Below the pieces are notes generated by a model. It made no database searches, was not told the origin of the DNA, and saw only the letters and a list, made by a program, of their open reading frames with translations. 64,000 nucleotides of DNA. Origin: Takakia lepidozioides. Taxonomy: Eukaryota; Streptophyta; Takakiopsida; Takakiales; Takakiaceae. Positions within the stretch are counted from its first letter, which is position 1, and each line of letters starts with the position of its first letter. Position numbers and translations under genes: made by a program. This document shows, in pieces, positions 33,360-45,200 of this stretch. Location of the stretch: the NCBI GenBank assembly GCA_030704615.1, contig CM060733.1, forward strand, positions 12,028,001 to 12,092,000, given 5' to 3'.

Positions 33360-34690
33360 TTCTGTACCGCCAAGTTTGGAGCAATAGAGTATCCTTGCTT
33401 GTGTTGATTCAACGGCCATGTCAGTGGTTGAGTCCTTGCTTCCCTCATCACTTAGTGAGCAAATATTTAGTGGTGTTAAGATTTCAACTTTGCATACTTT
33501 AATATAGCCCATCAAGGGCAAGCTTTCAACAGAATTGTTGCTGGATCTCTTTTATGACTGCAAAATATCTAGATCCTCCAACCATTTTTAGTGCTGAGTA
33601 TGAAAGAATTTTTGTACACCATATAGTGCCCAAGGATTTGATGTTTCATACATGTTTAGATGCATTTGAAATCAGTCTAGTGAACTGCAGCAGTTCCTTC
33701 CTAACTGCTTACTTTTTCTGTAATGGGCTTCAATCCCTTTTTCTTTAAAAGAAAACAAATCTGAGAAAAAGAAAAAGAAAAAGACGGGCTGGTGGTGTTG
33801 CTTGTACAAGCTCTACTCAAACATTTAGTTTTGCTGCATGTACTGAAAAAGTGCTGAAGATACAGTATTAGTGAGCGAGGGCTCTTACCAGGGCTCAGCA
33901 AGAGTGCTTTCTTCAGTAAATTTTATTGGTGTCATCAAGCTTCAACTTCTCAGTGAAGATCAAGTGATAAGAACTCGAAGCCTTTTTGAATCTTGGGAGG
34001 ACATGCTTGCTTACCTCTACAGGTCACGCAATTAACAGCTGAATACTCCCTATCATCCAACTTCTGAAGAAGGCTTCCATCAGAGATGTTTGGATCTAAA
34101 CCCTCAACTCCAAATGTACGTGGTTGGAAAGCATCACACTCACCTTTAGCAAAGGTTTGCACATTGATGGCCCAACATGAGAGTGATTTTCAATCCATAG
34201 CAAGAGTTTGTATGGCAATTTCTAGTAAGATTCAGTTGGAGCGGAATGCCTTAAAGAGTCTTGAAATGCTTAGTGCAAAAATTGCCTCTTATGGAAAACT
34301 GAGTATCAGAGCAAACAGAGCTCTAAACTATTGCTTTGCAGGTGCAACATGGTGGGTGCATACAATTTCTCAGTTTCCAATACCACGCAGTTAGAGCTGA
34401 CCAATTTCTGAGGGGAATTTCTTAATGAGGTCCATTACAAGTAGAAGACCCAGAAGTCTTTCCAGACAAGGTTGTACAAACAAACATTCATACCTCAGAG
34501 TCCTTCAAGTTGTACCACCCTCCTATCGCCACATCCAAAACTTGGAAATGGTGAATTAAAGATCGAGATGAAATTTCCATCGCTGGCATCCCTAGGGATA
34601 CCATCAATTGTTACTAGGAAACGAAGGAAACGCATTGGGGAACAGGTTCTTTCTCAACCCACACGAGAGGCATTAAAGATTCAATCCACC
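33360..34690 (+). pseudogene. Possible decayed gene fragments, unrecognised
   Basis: Between the RING-H2 and Mpv17-family genes, several protein-like stretches appear in shifting plus-strand frames and are interrupted by stops: VVESLLPSSLSEQIFSGVK near 33430, RSLFESWEDMLAYLYR near 33980, SIARVCMAISSKIQLERNAL near 34195, and KLYHPPIATSKTW near 34510. I do not recognise the family. They could be relics of one gene or retrocopy, or chance. No start or splice pattern joins them. Confidence 0.25.
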
Positions 34691-34858
34691 CTTTGATCTA
34701 ATATGTTTATTTTGTGTGCCATGTGGCATGGTGTTGTACAAGCGGATATACCCCTCCCTCTCCCTACTTCAATGTAAAGCTATATCTTGATTCTCTTCCT
34801 CTCGGTTAGCTTGAACCTCATTCACTTGTAAAAAGGGACCCCTTCAGCAACCTTTTCA

Positions 34859-37800
34859 CTAGTCCGTGGATGTGGACTCGTCAGCAATGTCCGATGACAC
34901 AATCAGCTTTGTCTCAGTCTCTGCCACTGCCTCCAATCGCTCCTCAGCTTTCTCATTGGCAAACCTGGAAGAAGTCCAGAGTCAAACTTCCAGCCCATTA
35001 ACATTTATTAGCCTACCTCACCCCAACCTATTTCTCCTCTCTTGCTAAAATCCATTAGCTGTTGTTGTGCAACCTCACCCCATTGTGTGGCTATCTTTGC
35101 TTGAGAAATACCTTTCCACTTGTTTTCCATCACAAATATGAGATACACAGTGATACACACATCATGATAGAGAAAAAGGCCCAAAAGACACAGAAGAACT
35201 TATACAACACAAAAGACGTTTGAATGCCAGCCAGAGTAAAACCACCTCAACATCTATGATTCCCATATGTTCGTTGTATGGTTTCAGTCTAAATACTCTC
35301 TTTTTTCAACAATTTCTTGCATGCCACTCAAGACAAGGTCCAGTGCAAGCATTCATACATGGAAAGGATAGTGACCCAAACAAGCTCCACACAGTCCACC
35401 CAGAGCAGACGTTGCTCTACTGGAATAACACCGTAGGTCACAATATGTGCAAAAGGCCATAGTTTCCACCCAGCCTGCAAAATACAGTATCACAAGATAT
35501 TCAGTGGCTTTACAACTGAAAAGAATTCACCAAGTCACGCAAATCCCTCTCTTAGGGAAACTTAGGAAACCTTCTTGATTATTAGTTAAACACAAACGAT
35601 TACACGAATTTGCAGTGGAACTTTCGACAATCATTGATGTTCTTTAAGAAGTGATCCATGCAACTGAGATTGAGGCAGTAGAGTCTGTTGCAGTCATAAA
35701 TAATCAAGGCCTTCATCACTTCCCATGGCCCATGAGAAAATGGTCAAAACAAGCGCCAGTACCGTTAGAAGAGGGAAAAATGTTGATCTCAACTCCTTCC
35801 AAATGTTGACAGGTGATTCAAATCGCAGAAGACCCAATGTGATGTAGTAGATGCTATTCCATATACCTGACCAGATGGTCTGATCAAAAGCAACCTTCAA
35901 TGGGACCACCCACCAATCCTTAAACGGGAAAAGGAACTGCACAATCAAACAGCGAATACCTGGCGAGTTAAGTTTTCATACAGAGAACATCACATAATTC
36001 TCAAATGGATAATGGCTACATCAAGTAATGTTCCTCAACGGCGGTCATTCTAAAAGGGAAAGGCTGGGAGGAAGTAAGAAAGAGAAAACAGTGAAAGAAA
36101 ATCTAATTATTACCACTCCCTGTGAATGATGTCTATATGGTATGCTTGGTGGCTTAGCCTCCTTGGAATACTAATCCTCACACAGCCACTTGAGGGGTTT
36201 CATCCCAGCAGGACATACGAGGCTTGCTCGAAAATTCCATGGTGCTCAATGAAACAGGTACAGGGTATGAATTGTTAAAATTTAGTGTTGGTGTTCAGAG
36301 TGTACAATACAGCATGAAGGTTGATTCCCGCACACCTCCTTAGCCCACAGCAGACATGACACTGCTGAGAACGAGAGAGAGAGAGAGAGAGAGATGTTGC
36401 ATGTACGAAAGAGGGAACATACAAGCAAAGAGAGTGGTAGGTGAGACACACCTCACAAACGTAGTAGTAGTAGTGTGACAAGGATCCGTGCAAGCAGAAT
36501 CCCACAAGGCCTGATCTAAACATGCGTAATCTATTGACCTCCAGAAGCGGCTTCCCAGCATAACACTGCACTCACCAAAGGAACACACTCAAGTTCAAAC
36601 AATACCAACATCTGCAAAACCAGCACAGGATGGAAGTCAAGGCCAAAGGACTCAGTAGGCTCTCTGAAGATATACAAATTCTTTCAAGACAAGAAAGCAA
36701 AGGTATTGTTGGACCAAATTACAAGAGCAACCTCGCACATTTTCATGGTTAAAACAGTGCAACATAGCTCCAGGGGAGACCCTCATAAAATTGATGCCTT
36801 ACCCTAAGCACATGCTTTCTCCAAGAAGCTTGAACATCAGGTTAGAGCAGTTAACCTTGACAACCTTAGGCTCTCATCACATGTGCAGAATCTCCAAATT
36901 TCTGAAAAACAAAAGATCTTCTAGGGGAGGCTAATTGCTCAAAACAGGACAGCTGGATCATACCTGTGCAATCCAATCGCCCACGGAGTACACAATGCCA
37001 CTAATCATCATCTTTGCAAACACTGGATGGCTCTTTAAAGTCTCCTCATAAGCAAACCAATTATGCAGCGGCGCATATCTGACTATCTCATAGGCAGTCC
37101 AGCCCTGCTCCATTGCAAGAGTTCCCATATGATCTCAGATGTCTAGTATACAGGTTATCTTCAAAAGTTCAAGTTTGTTCTGTAGTACTTGGTGATAACC
37201 TACATACAAGGGACACTTCAATAAAAAGACATTCCTTGTAGGGTGATATAGGAGTTTGAACCCAATCTTCAAACATCTGTCGATTGTTCAACTATCCAAG
37301 AACGCTAGACCAACAATACCTTCAAATCTAAGTTCCTCTCAATTCATCATCTTCCCTAGAAAGCAGTTGAGAGTTCACCTGACTTACATAAAGTTACACT
37401 CTTGCACTACGAAACACAAATTACAAAAATTTCAATGGAAAAAGATACAGCAAATTATTACATGCCAATAGTCCTGGTCAACGGTGAGCACTCTTATGAC
37501 GGCGTAGGAGAGGGCAGCCCCAGCTAGAGTAGCATTGATGGCCCTATCCAAATACCTAGTCTCTTCCTCTTGCGATTTTGCAAACCACACAAGCTTTGGA
37601 TAATACATGGGAACGGCCTGTATTTGGATATGAGCAGTCAAGCCTTCCTCCATCCCATCCTTGGCACTTGAATTGTCCATAAACTGTCGAACTTCAATGT
37701 TGAGTTGTTGCAACGGAGAACCAATAGGACTTTGACCTCGGCCTACAGGATCATCACTCTGCAGCAAAAAGACATCCACCGTGTCAAAAACAAATCTCCG

Positions 37801-38517
37801 AGCTACATGTGAACCTCTACGAACTTATATCTCCGCTCTAGTAATAATTAGGGCCAGTTATCCTTTCTAGTGTAACTAACACCGGTGAATTCAATTGCAG
37901 ACTGTACTCGGTTCTGAATTCAAGCAGTCGCAATATATGTAAACGCATAAGCTGTACTTAGGACTGATTTAGTTGTAGCCAGCTGTCCACAAAGCCAGCC
38001 TCCAGATTTCCTGGACGAGTTGCACCATAGGAACGCAATGCATAGCAACTGGTTCTGACAATTAACTTGAGGATCTAATCTTAGACCATGAATATGAGAG
38101 AAACTTAAAGAAATGAAGCGTGAAGAAAAAGCACATAGTACTCACAGGAATAAGCGCATTGGATTCAGAAACGGAACACTTGACTGTTTCACTCTTGTTC
38201 GAAGTTGAAGAGGCGCAAAAATGCAACCCTTGTCTCCCTCTCTCTGACCTCTCTTGAATGACTGAGAATCCTATCCTCTCTCTCCTAATACTTACGCATG
38301 AACGGAAGACGGGGATTTTACAGGAGGTCTGCGCCACATTCTCCGAGACGAGGTGGGTAGAGATCGAAGAAGAGGGGAAGTAAACAGGGCCTGTCTGTGG
38401 AAATTTCGGAGAGCGGCCATGGGAGGGAGGCAAAGGGGAGACGAAGGATGAGGAAGGAGAGCAGGAGGCTTGTCCACCGCACCGAGGACGGGTGGCAACA
38501 ATGCCCGATGTAAACAT
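34859..38517 (-). CDS. Mpv17/PMP22-family membrane protein, probably plastid-targeted
   Basis: Seven exons on the minus strand: 38517-38146, 37758-37462, 37104-36964, 36565-36452, 35936-35763, 35474-35359, 34964-34859, all with GT-AG introns and consistent phases, 439 residues. The first 120 residues are Ser/Arg-rich and poor in acids, typical of a transit peptide; an in-frame ATG at 38589 would add 24 residues. From about 170 the sequence follows the Arabidopsis At1g52870 type: YYPKLVWFAKSQEEET, LTVDQDYWHGWTAYEIVRY, SGIVYSVGDWIAQ, GLVGFCLHGSLSHYYY, KVAFDQTIWSGIWN. The Mpv17 C-terminal signature is at 367-404 (AGWKLWPFAHIVTYGVIPVE, then WVDCVELVWVTILS). About four membrane spans are expected. 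Mpv17 relatives form small channels in mitochondrial, peroxisomal or plastid membranes; the substrate is unknown. Confidence 0.92.
36377..36394. repeat. (GA)n microsatellite in an intron of the Mpv17-family gene
   Basis: A short GA run lies in intron 4, about 60 bases after the exon 4 donor on the minus strand. Confidence 0.8.
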
Positions 38518-38589
38518 TTTGGTTGCGCTCCTGACAGTGCTTGATGTGTTCGTATGAGTGTTACTCAAATGGTGCACAGACACACACAA

Positions 38590-39690
38590 AGATCATAGAG
38601 ACCCTAAAATCTCTGTTCCGCACATAGAATCAAACAAAATTCATTCCCTTCTCTGGAATTTCACCTTCCTAGGTCTACACAGCCTGCATCACCGCAGAAC
38701 GAAAAAGATCACACTTACTAAGCTGTAAGTAACAACGAGACAGGGAGAGAAGAGAGAGAACATGGATAGAACAGAGTACAATAACACATGGATGACGAAT
38801 ACATCAAATCTTTTATTACAAATCATACAATTCAACTCCAGGCTCGACCTCGCTGGTGAGTCCTCCTAAGCTTCTGAGATCTCCTGAACTTAACCTGGAG
38901 CTGTGAGAGACAATTGCTAGAATTGGACAAGCGAACAAGACCATAGCCAGATTGATCACCGCTTGGATGCCATCTTGAAGCAAAGGTCCAGAGAGGGCAG
39001 CCTCACTTCATGCAGGCTGCGCAGAGCCATCCGTTCGTCTCGTGCGTGGCATAATCCTGGCCCAGCACCTATGGTCGGACAGGCCACGAAGATGCTGCCT
39101 TTGCCCTGGGTTATCGCGATCTGTGTTAACTATTTTCCATTGGGTGTACCTAATAATATTGGATGTTGGGAATTTGCTTTGGGTTGTGACACGTGGAGAA
39201 ATATAAGTAGCAAATATATATTTTAAAAATAATAATACAAAATAAAAGGGACTGAGGCTCTGGAGAGATTTATTGGCCCTGCCTTCCTTAGTGGGGCAGG
39301 AGTTAAGTGTTTTGTTTTGTTTTTTTTTTGGTTTTTTTTTCCCACAAGAGGGACGGAGGCCTCATGAACTTTATATAAATAGGACTTAAAATATCCATGA
39401 GATACAAAGAGGAAAGAATAACCTCTATGAAAAGTGCCATGCAGGCTGATTCAGGAAGACACTGCTTCGGGACAGGGAAGAAGAGAAAGAAAGGCTGTAA
39501 GTTAGAAGCTAGCCCAAGAAGGGCAGACTTAGCCATAAGCAAAAAGGTAGCGAGAAGCTACATCTAGATAGTGCAAAAAACCAAGAGCCAGCCTAGAAAG
39601 CCCAAAGGAGCTTAAGGCACATGTTTCTTGAGGCCCCGGGATCTATAGTCAGCTGATACTACCATATAAGAGTTGGGCCCGAGTCTTGTC
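38590..39690. other. Intergenic stretch upstream of the Mpv17-family gene
   Basis: The first few hundred bases are the presumed promoter and leader of the minus-strand gene. T tracts near 39312-39340 and a weak 3' poly-A-like context may belong to the LINE fragment that follows. No gene was recognised. Confidence 0.35.
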
Positions 39691-39744
39691 CAACTTAGAA
39701 GACCTTTTATGCCTCCAATTGACCTCCGAGTCTTCACCACCTAC

Positions 39745-40640
39745 TAGAGATCGCATAGTGCTGAGGGAGCTAACCAGGCTTGTGGGAGAGCGTCGCACCA
39801 GGTAATTCTGGAATCAGATTCCTTTGTACAGAGCCGTCCACCTCTACCCCATGTTCCATCAAAATCTTCAAGCAATTGGGCTCTTCTCCTGTCGCCGCAT
39901 CTGCGAAGCGCTACTCCCCTAACCAGCCAAGCCTTGCGAGCTTCAGACATCAATTCTGAGTGAGACTTACAAAGGATTGTGCACACACAAACAACCTTAC
40001 CAGAGAAAATGAAAGCGCATCTGGCTTTCCAAATATTCCACAAGAGGTGGGCTCTAAGCGTGGCCCACATAGGGCAAGTGGTCCAGATTGAACTATCGGC
40101 AAAATTAAAAGACAAATCTGAAGCAGGAAATCCTTCCTAGAAAGCGTAGAAAAATAAGGCCTTACCCCAAACCCGCCTGGCAACCTGGCATTCCACAAAG
40201 CGTAGAAAGATAAGGCCTTACCCCAAACCTGCCTGACAACCTGGCATTCCCCAAAGCGGTGCTCTAAGGTTTCGGAAGCATGAAGGTTGTGGATCCTGCA
40301 AGAGGGGGGAGCATCCGGAAGGTGGCTAAGAATAGGTAACACCCGATTGACAAGCTTCCAGAGGAAGCCAGAGATCTTGGCTGCCCTGTCTTTGCGCCAA
40401 ACATCTCCAAATAGGTTTCCATGTGGGGTAGCCAGTCAAATGCAACCATTTTTTAGTCCACTTAGCATCTAGAGAGATGACTGGATTCAGCAAAGAGTAG
40501 CCCATCTTGACAGTGTAAGCAAAAAAGGGAGAGCAGCTATTATCAGCCCAAACCCATTCCCCCGGATCAAATTGCAGTAAGGAGAGGGGAGCTATTAAAA
40601 ACTAGAGCAGCCTGGGGTTGGTGTGACCCCCATTGTCAGC
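39745..40640 (-). mobile_element. L1-type LINE, 3' fragment (zf-RVT region)
   Basis: Minus-strand frames carry the end of a plant non-LTR retrotransposon polyprotein: FAYTVKMGYSLL and WLHLTGYPTWKP (about 40550-40430), the reverse-transcriptase zinc-binding motif RIHNLHASETLEHRFGECQV and VWGKALSFYALW (40290-40150), and LLWNIWKARCAFIF (about 40040-40000). A 59-bp tandem duplication (40139-40258, around AAGGCCTTACCCCAAACC) breaks the frame, as do several stops. The reverse transcriptase and endonuclease parts are missing, so this is a dead 5'-truncated copy. Confidence 0.75.
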
Positions 40641-40806
40641 ATAAGGGTTCACAACACGTGAAGCCATATAGAAGACACGGATGGCAAAAAGGGGGGCCTC
40701 CAACACACAATCCATTTGCGGGGAATGCAGGAAATCAGATGAGAAAACTTGAAACTTCCAGCCATGCAGGAAATCACCCAGGAAATTATCAGCCAGAGAG
40801 AGAGAG

Positions 40807-41097
40807 CACGTGTTTTGTTTTTCAAATTTGGAAAAGAACAGGAGTGGCTACTGAGTTTTGCAGGAAATAGCCATATTTTCTGCTCATCCACTGAAATTTG
40901 GACAGAATCATCCTCCTCTGTACTTGCATCCATATATATATATCATTCATATTAGGGGAATTCATCTAAGATTTATATTTTGTTTTGAGAATTTTGGCGA
41001 TTTCATCCATGAGAAAATAGGGAATTTACAACATATATTTCGATTTTGATTTTTGAGGTCGAAAAAGTGCGAAATTTCGCCAGAAATAAAAACACTG
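40807..41097 (-). mobile_element. hAT-type miniature element, copy 1
   Basis: Read on the minus strand it is a close relative of the element at 61185-61467: same length class, ends CAGTGTTTTTATTTCTGG and a near-complement, and shared interior (CATGGATGAAATCGCCAAA, CAGTGGATGAGCAGAAAATA, ACTCAGTAGCCACTCCTGTT). The left end reads CACGTGTTTTG and an intact target duplication is not visible, so the outermost bases have changed. Confidence 0.65.
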
Positions 41098-42276
41098 CCC
41101 GCAGGACTGCGCGGGTTTTTTTTCCATGATACTTAGAGAATTAAAAATAAAACACTATGATGAAATAAATTAACATTTTTTTTTCAGAAGTTTGGGAGCC
41201 ACTTTTTTCCCTCCAATAAACTCCATTAAAGTCTTCATGGGCTTCCTCCCATTTTTCTCAAACAAAAAATAAAAAATAAAACATTTGCGAGCCACTTCTA
41301 GTAAAGCACCATCTATAAAATTACCAGCTTTGTACACAAGGACTGCCCATAGTACAAGCAAAGAGAGACTAGCAAAAAGATGAAGAGAAACTGACCAACT
41401 CGGAGCCACTCATCCCAAGCCCAACCAAGAGGAAGAGCTACACATACTAGAGATCTAATGCGGCTCAAAATTTGAGGGGGCTTTGAGCTTCCAAGTCTGA
41501 TTTGAAAAAGAAAGCTTGTCAATGTAGCTTATAAGTATCTGTAATATCATGTCCTGGTTTTTGGGTAATGCAAATATGTAACCACAGGGGGATGATGCTC
41601 TTCACTCTGTATCAAGTGAAAATATACTAAGTAGATGTCAAGTGTTGTCTTGACCTAGAATAAGAATGCACCTTCAAGGTAGACAATCTTGATCATCACC
41701 TGCCTGACTGGAATATTAAATTCTTATCACCATGAGCTTGTCAATGTACCTTGACAGTGAACTATTTAACTGATGTGAATACTATCAATTAAGGCTGATC
41801 ATACAGTTTCAGTGTCTATGGTAACCACTTTGTCAGCAAGGAAGGGTTAGATTCAGATGTCATATTTAGGTTTTTGATGGCATAAAAGTCCCCTTCCCTC
41901 ATTCTGGTTTTCATTCTTGAGGATGGGAATGTACTATGAGTGGGGATGGAGAGGCAGTTGTACCTGTGAACCACTAAATTCATAGGGATGTCAAGGTTTA
42001 GGGGAGTGTGAGAAATCTCTACATTAGTTAGTTCCGGGGCTTGGATTCTCCTAATTGGTAACTGGCCCTATCTGGTGGCAACACCACTCAAACCCATAAG
42101 TGGAGTTTGAGTGTGGGAGTGTGGGTTTCTCTGAGGAAGAGTGTGTACTTTGTTCAAGGTGTGAATGAGCAGTGGCATACCATTGTGTTCATCTATCCAT
42201 CTTCTTTAGCAGAGCTATTACCTCGTGAGTTACCCTGAATTAGTTAAGGCTTTAGTGGAGGGACATCTCCTGTAAG
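41098..42276. other. Intergenic stretch, 3' flank of the ZIF-like gene
   Basis: AT-rich with accidental frames only. It includes the 3' UTR of the minus-strand transporter gene at its right side. No repeat family or RNA gene was recognised. Confidence 0.35.
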
Positions 42277-45200
42277 TTAGGGAATTAGCTTCACAGGTTT
42301 ATCCACACTCCGCGGCAAGAAGGGCTCATATGTCAAAATGATGTCAATGACCACCACCATTGCCAAAAGGAAGAATACCATCTGGTTGCCTGCCATTCCA
42401 CAGTCCTCAAACATTAGTTGCGACTTCAAAACTAAGAATTGAGTGAATTATTTGGTAAGACTGGAAACCAGGAATGCTCTAGATGTAAATTTGTCACCGG
42501 TCGATAAATGGGTCATTGTGGAAGTTACTTATTTTGCCAAATCACTTTCACAGTTTACGGCAGCACCAGACACTCTCCATCAATATGAAAATGCATTTAA
42601 TTAAATTGACAGATATGATGTACCTGGAAGGAACCAGGAGACCCGGCTTTGTGCCCACGCAAAGCTGCATTACACATGAAGATGGAAATATGAACGAAAA
42701 TACCCCACAGAAAAAATAAATGTAAGAAGAGGAAATGAATATCAAGTATATGAAGTCAAGGGTTGATTCTAGACAGGAATTTTGGGTTTACACTGTGGGT
42801 GAACATTACTGGAAGCAACTCAAAAACTGAAGAAAGTAACACAGCAACAGAATCCAGGTAAGGAGAGGAAATGTGGACTAACATGGCACCGCCGGCGCCT
42901 GGCCCCACGGCTTTGAAGAAAGAAACTGCAGTCACTGACAGACCATTTGCCCTACCTCGTTGTCTTGGCATCTGCATGTAGTGACATCATATACTAAATT
43001 CAATCACAAAACATAGTTCTCTTTAATGATATATTTTTATGATCCATGGTCAGTGTTTGCAACTCGCAGATCCACAACACTCTATTATCTACTCAATTCT
43101 TTTGAGCTTAATTTCTCACCGGATGGCCGAGACTGAGTACACGATTTCTATTTCACCTATGAAAAGATTCAAAACATGACATAAATAGAGAAGAAAATCG
43201 AAACATCTTAAGGAAGATTCGGAGAAAAATTTGTCTTACCACAGAGTTGTTGATGAGCAGAAACGATCCACTAAGAGTGGCCACCTGAACATACATGTGT
43301 AGCATGATGTCAGCACTATCCTCGCAGGTGAGAAGGTTAACTACACCTGATGTAGTTTCACCATAAGCCAATATGTCTATGGTTCAAGTGTCCAGACACC
43401 TATAATCTTTACGGAATCTTCAGAAAAGTGATTTCTTTACCTACGAGGTTGCAACTACCGAGGCAGAAAAGGAGTATCAAAGAGTGAGACACGCACTGCC
43501 AAGGTGCTCTTGGAGACTGATACAAGGGCCAGGATGACCCACAAAAGAGTTCCGGACAGACGTGCAAGGAACGGATAAGTTACTAGCAACGGCAACGCCA
43601 ATATCTGCAAAATAACATAAACAATAAAAAATCTTCAATGCTGCATCAGAATCAGAAAATACAATTTGTCGTGAAAATTTGACACAGTATGATGTCAAGC
43701 ATTACCGCGTGCAAAATACAATTTTTTAAGAGAAACATGTAGTGTCTTTTGATGTCGTACCGCAGACCAGCGAGTGGTGCTGATCGGTCCCAGGCGCTTG
43801 GCAATAGGAGCGAAGGCGAAGAGTTGGAACAGCAGACAGCCCAAACCTTCACACGCATGGCCCAATTTTGTAGACAATTAGTACTCAAGGCCTGCACCCA
43901 GTATTTAAGTGCAATAAAAGGGTGAATATATATATTGCATTTGCTGCGCCCTTGTACCAAATGTTAAGTTAATAAGGCATAGACAAACTCCACAAGAATA
44001 TGTAAGAAAACTAGGGACAAGATGCTTCACTCCAGGTAAAACCTAGACTAATATCACAACAGGTCAAGTTAAAGAGTGCGATTTGTTTTGTTTTGTAGGT
44101 CACCAAATTGCAACACTCTGGTTAAAAAACAACCAGGGATGCCCCAGTTCATAGTTTACCCCTTGGGCACAAATAAATCTGGTGAAAGTCTTGTCTGGAA
44201 TGAGAGTATAACGAGAGTAGGGCAAAAGGAATCTAAAAGACTTCCAAACTATGATTATCATCCAAACGGCCTAATCCTAGTCCACTACGAATGCAAACAT
44301 GACTAATTTGCACTGCGACCCCACTGGCCCTAGACTTGTACCTGAGATGGCAAGAATGTTGCCAACATCAGTGGTCGTGAAGCTCAGTCCCCCAGTCTTC
44401 TTGGGGCTAACAGCCCACAATGAAAAGACCTACAAAACAAGACACAAAAACCGAAAATGTAGATGTGTGTTTTCAACATTCACATCAAATTTCATAATTT
44501 CAAGCCACTGGTCTACGCCATCAATTCATGTTGAAGAATTTGATTGAAAATTTCCTGTATGTATGTTGTGCAGATGACCCCCACATCTGAAGAAGAGATT
44601 CACACAATACAACAATAAATAACAGTACCAGGCACAGGGTGGACACTACTGTTCAACGTTTGTTAGAGAAACGTTTTATACTGTGCGTCCGGGAAAGTCA
44701 TTCCATAACACTTTGCAAACCACTTCAAAAAACCTAGGGTCCATTTATTCTTCGAACGTAAGATTTATAACTTTTAGAGTAAATACAGTGTAAACAAAAC
44801 AGTTCAACGATTTTGGGGCCAGATTATGCCCCTTTTCCAGAGGATTAAAAAGCAGAATATAATTAGTCCACAGTGCTGGTACGTTATGTAAAAGAGTAAT
44901 GGCCCTCAAAATCCTTAACGTGCTGGAACGGGCAAGGCACTGACCGCTATGGGGATAAGGCTGTGCCACTTCAGCCTGTTCTCGCCCGTTAGTTCCAGGG
45001 TACTTTAGGATTCATGGGCTTACATATGAGTTTCCCAATATAATATGAATACTAAAAAAAAAATCCAGTTTACCTAATAAAATTTCCTCGCAGGTGTATA
45101 ATCAGCTTATGTAGAATTTTTTTGGTGAGAATTTGGTACCTCGGTGTAGGCCATGTTGTGCATGGACCACGTGCAGTAAACCAGGATGGAGGACACCAAC

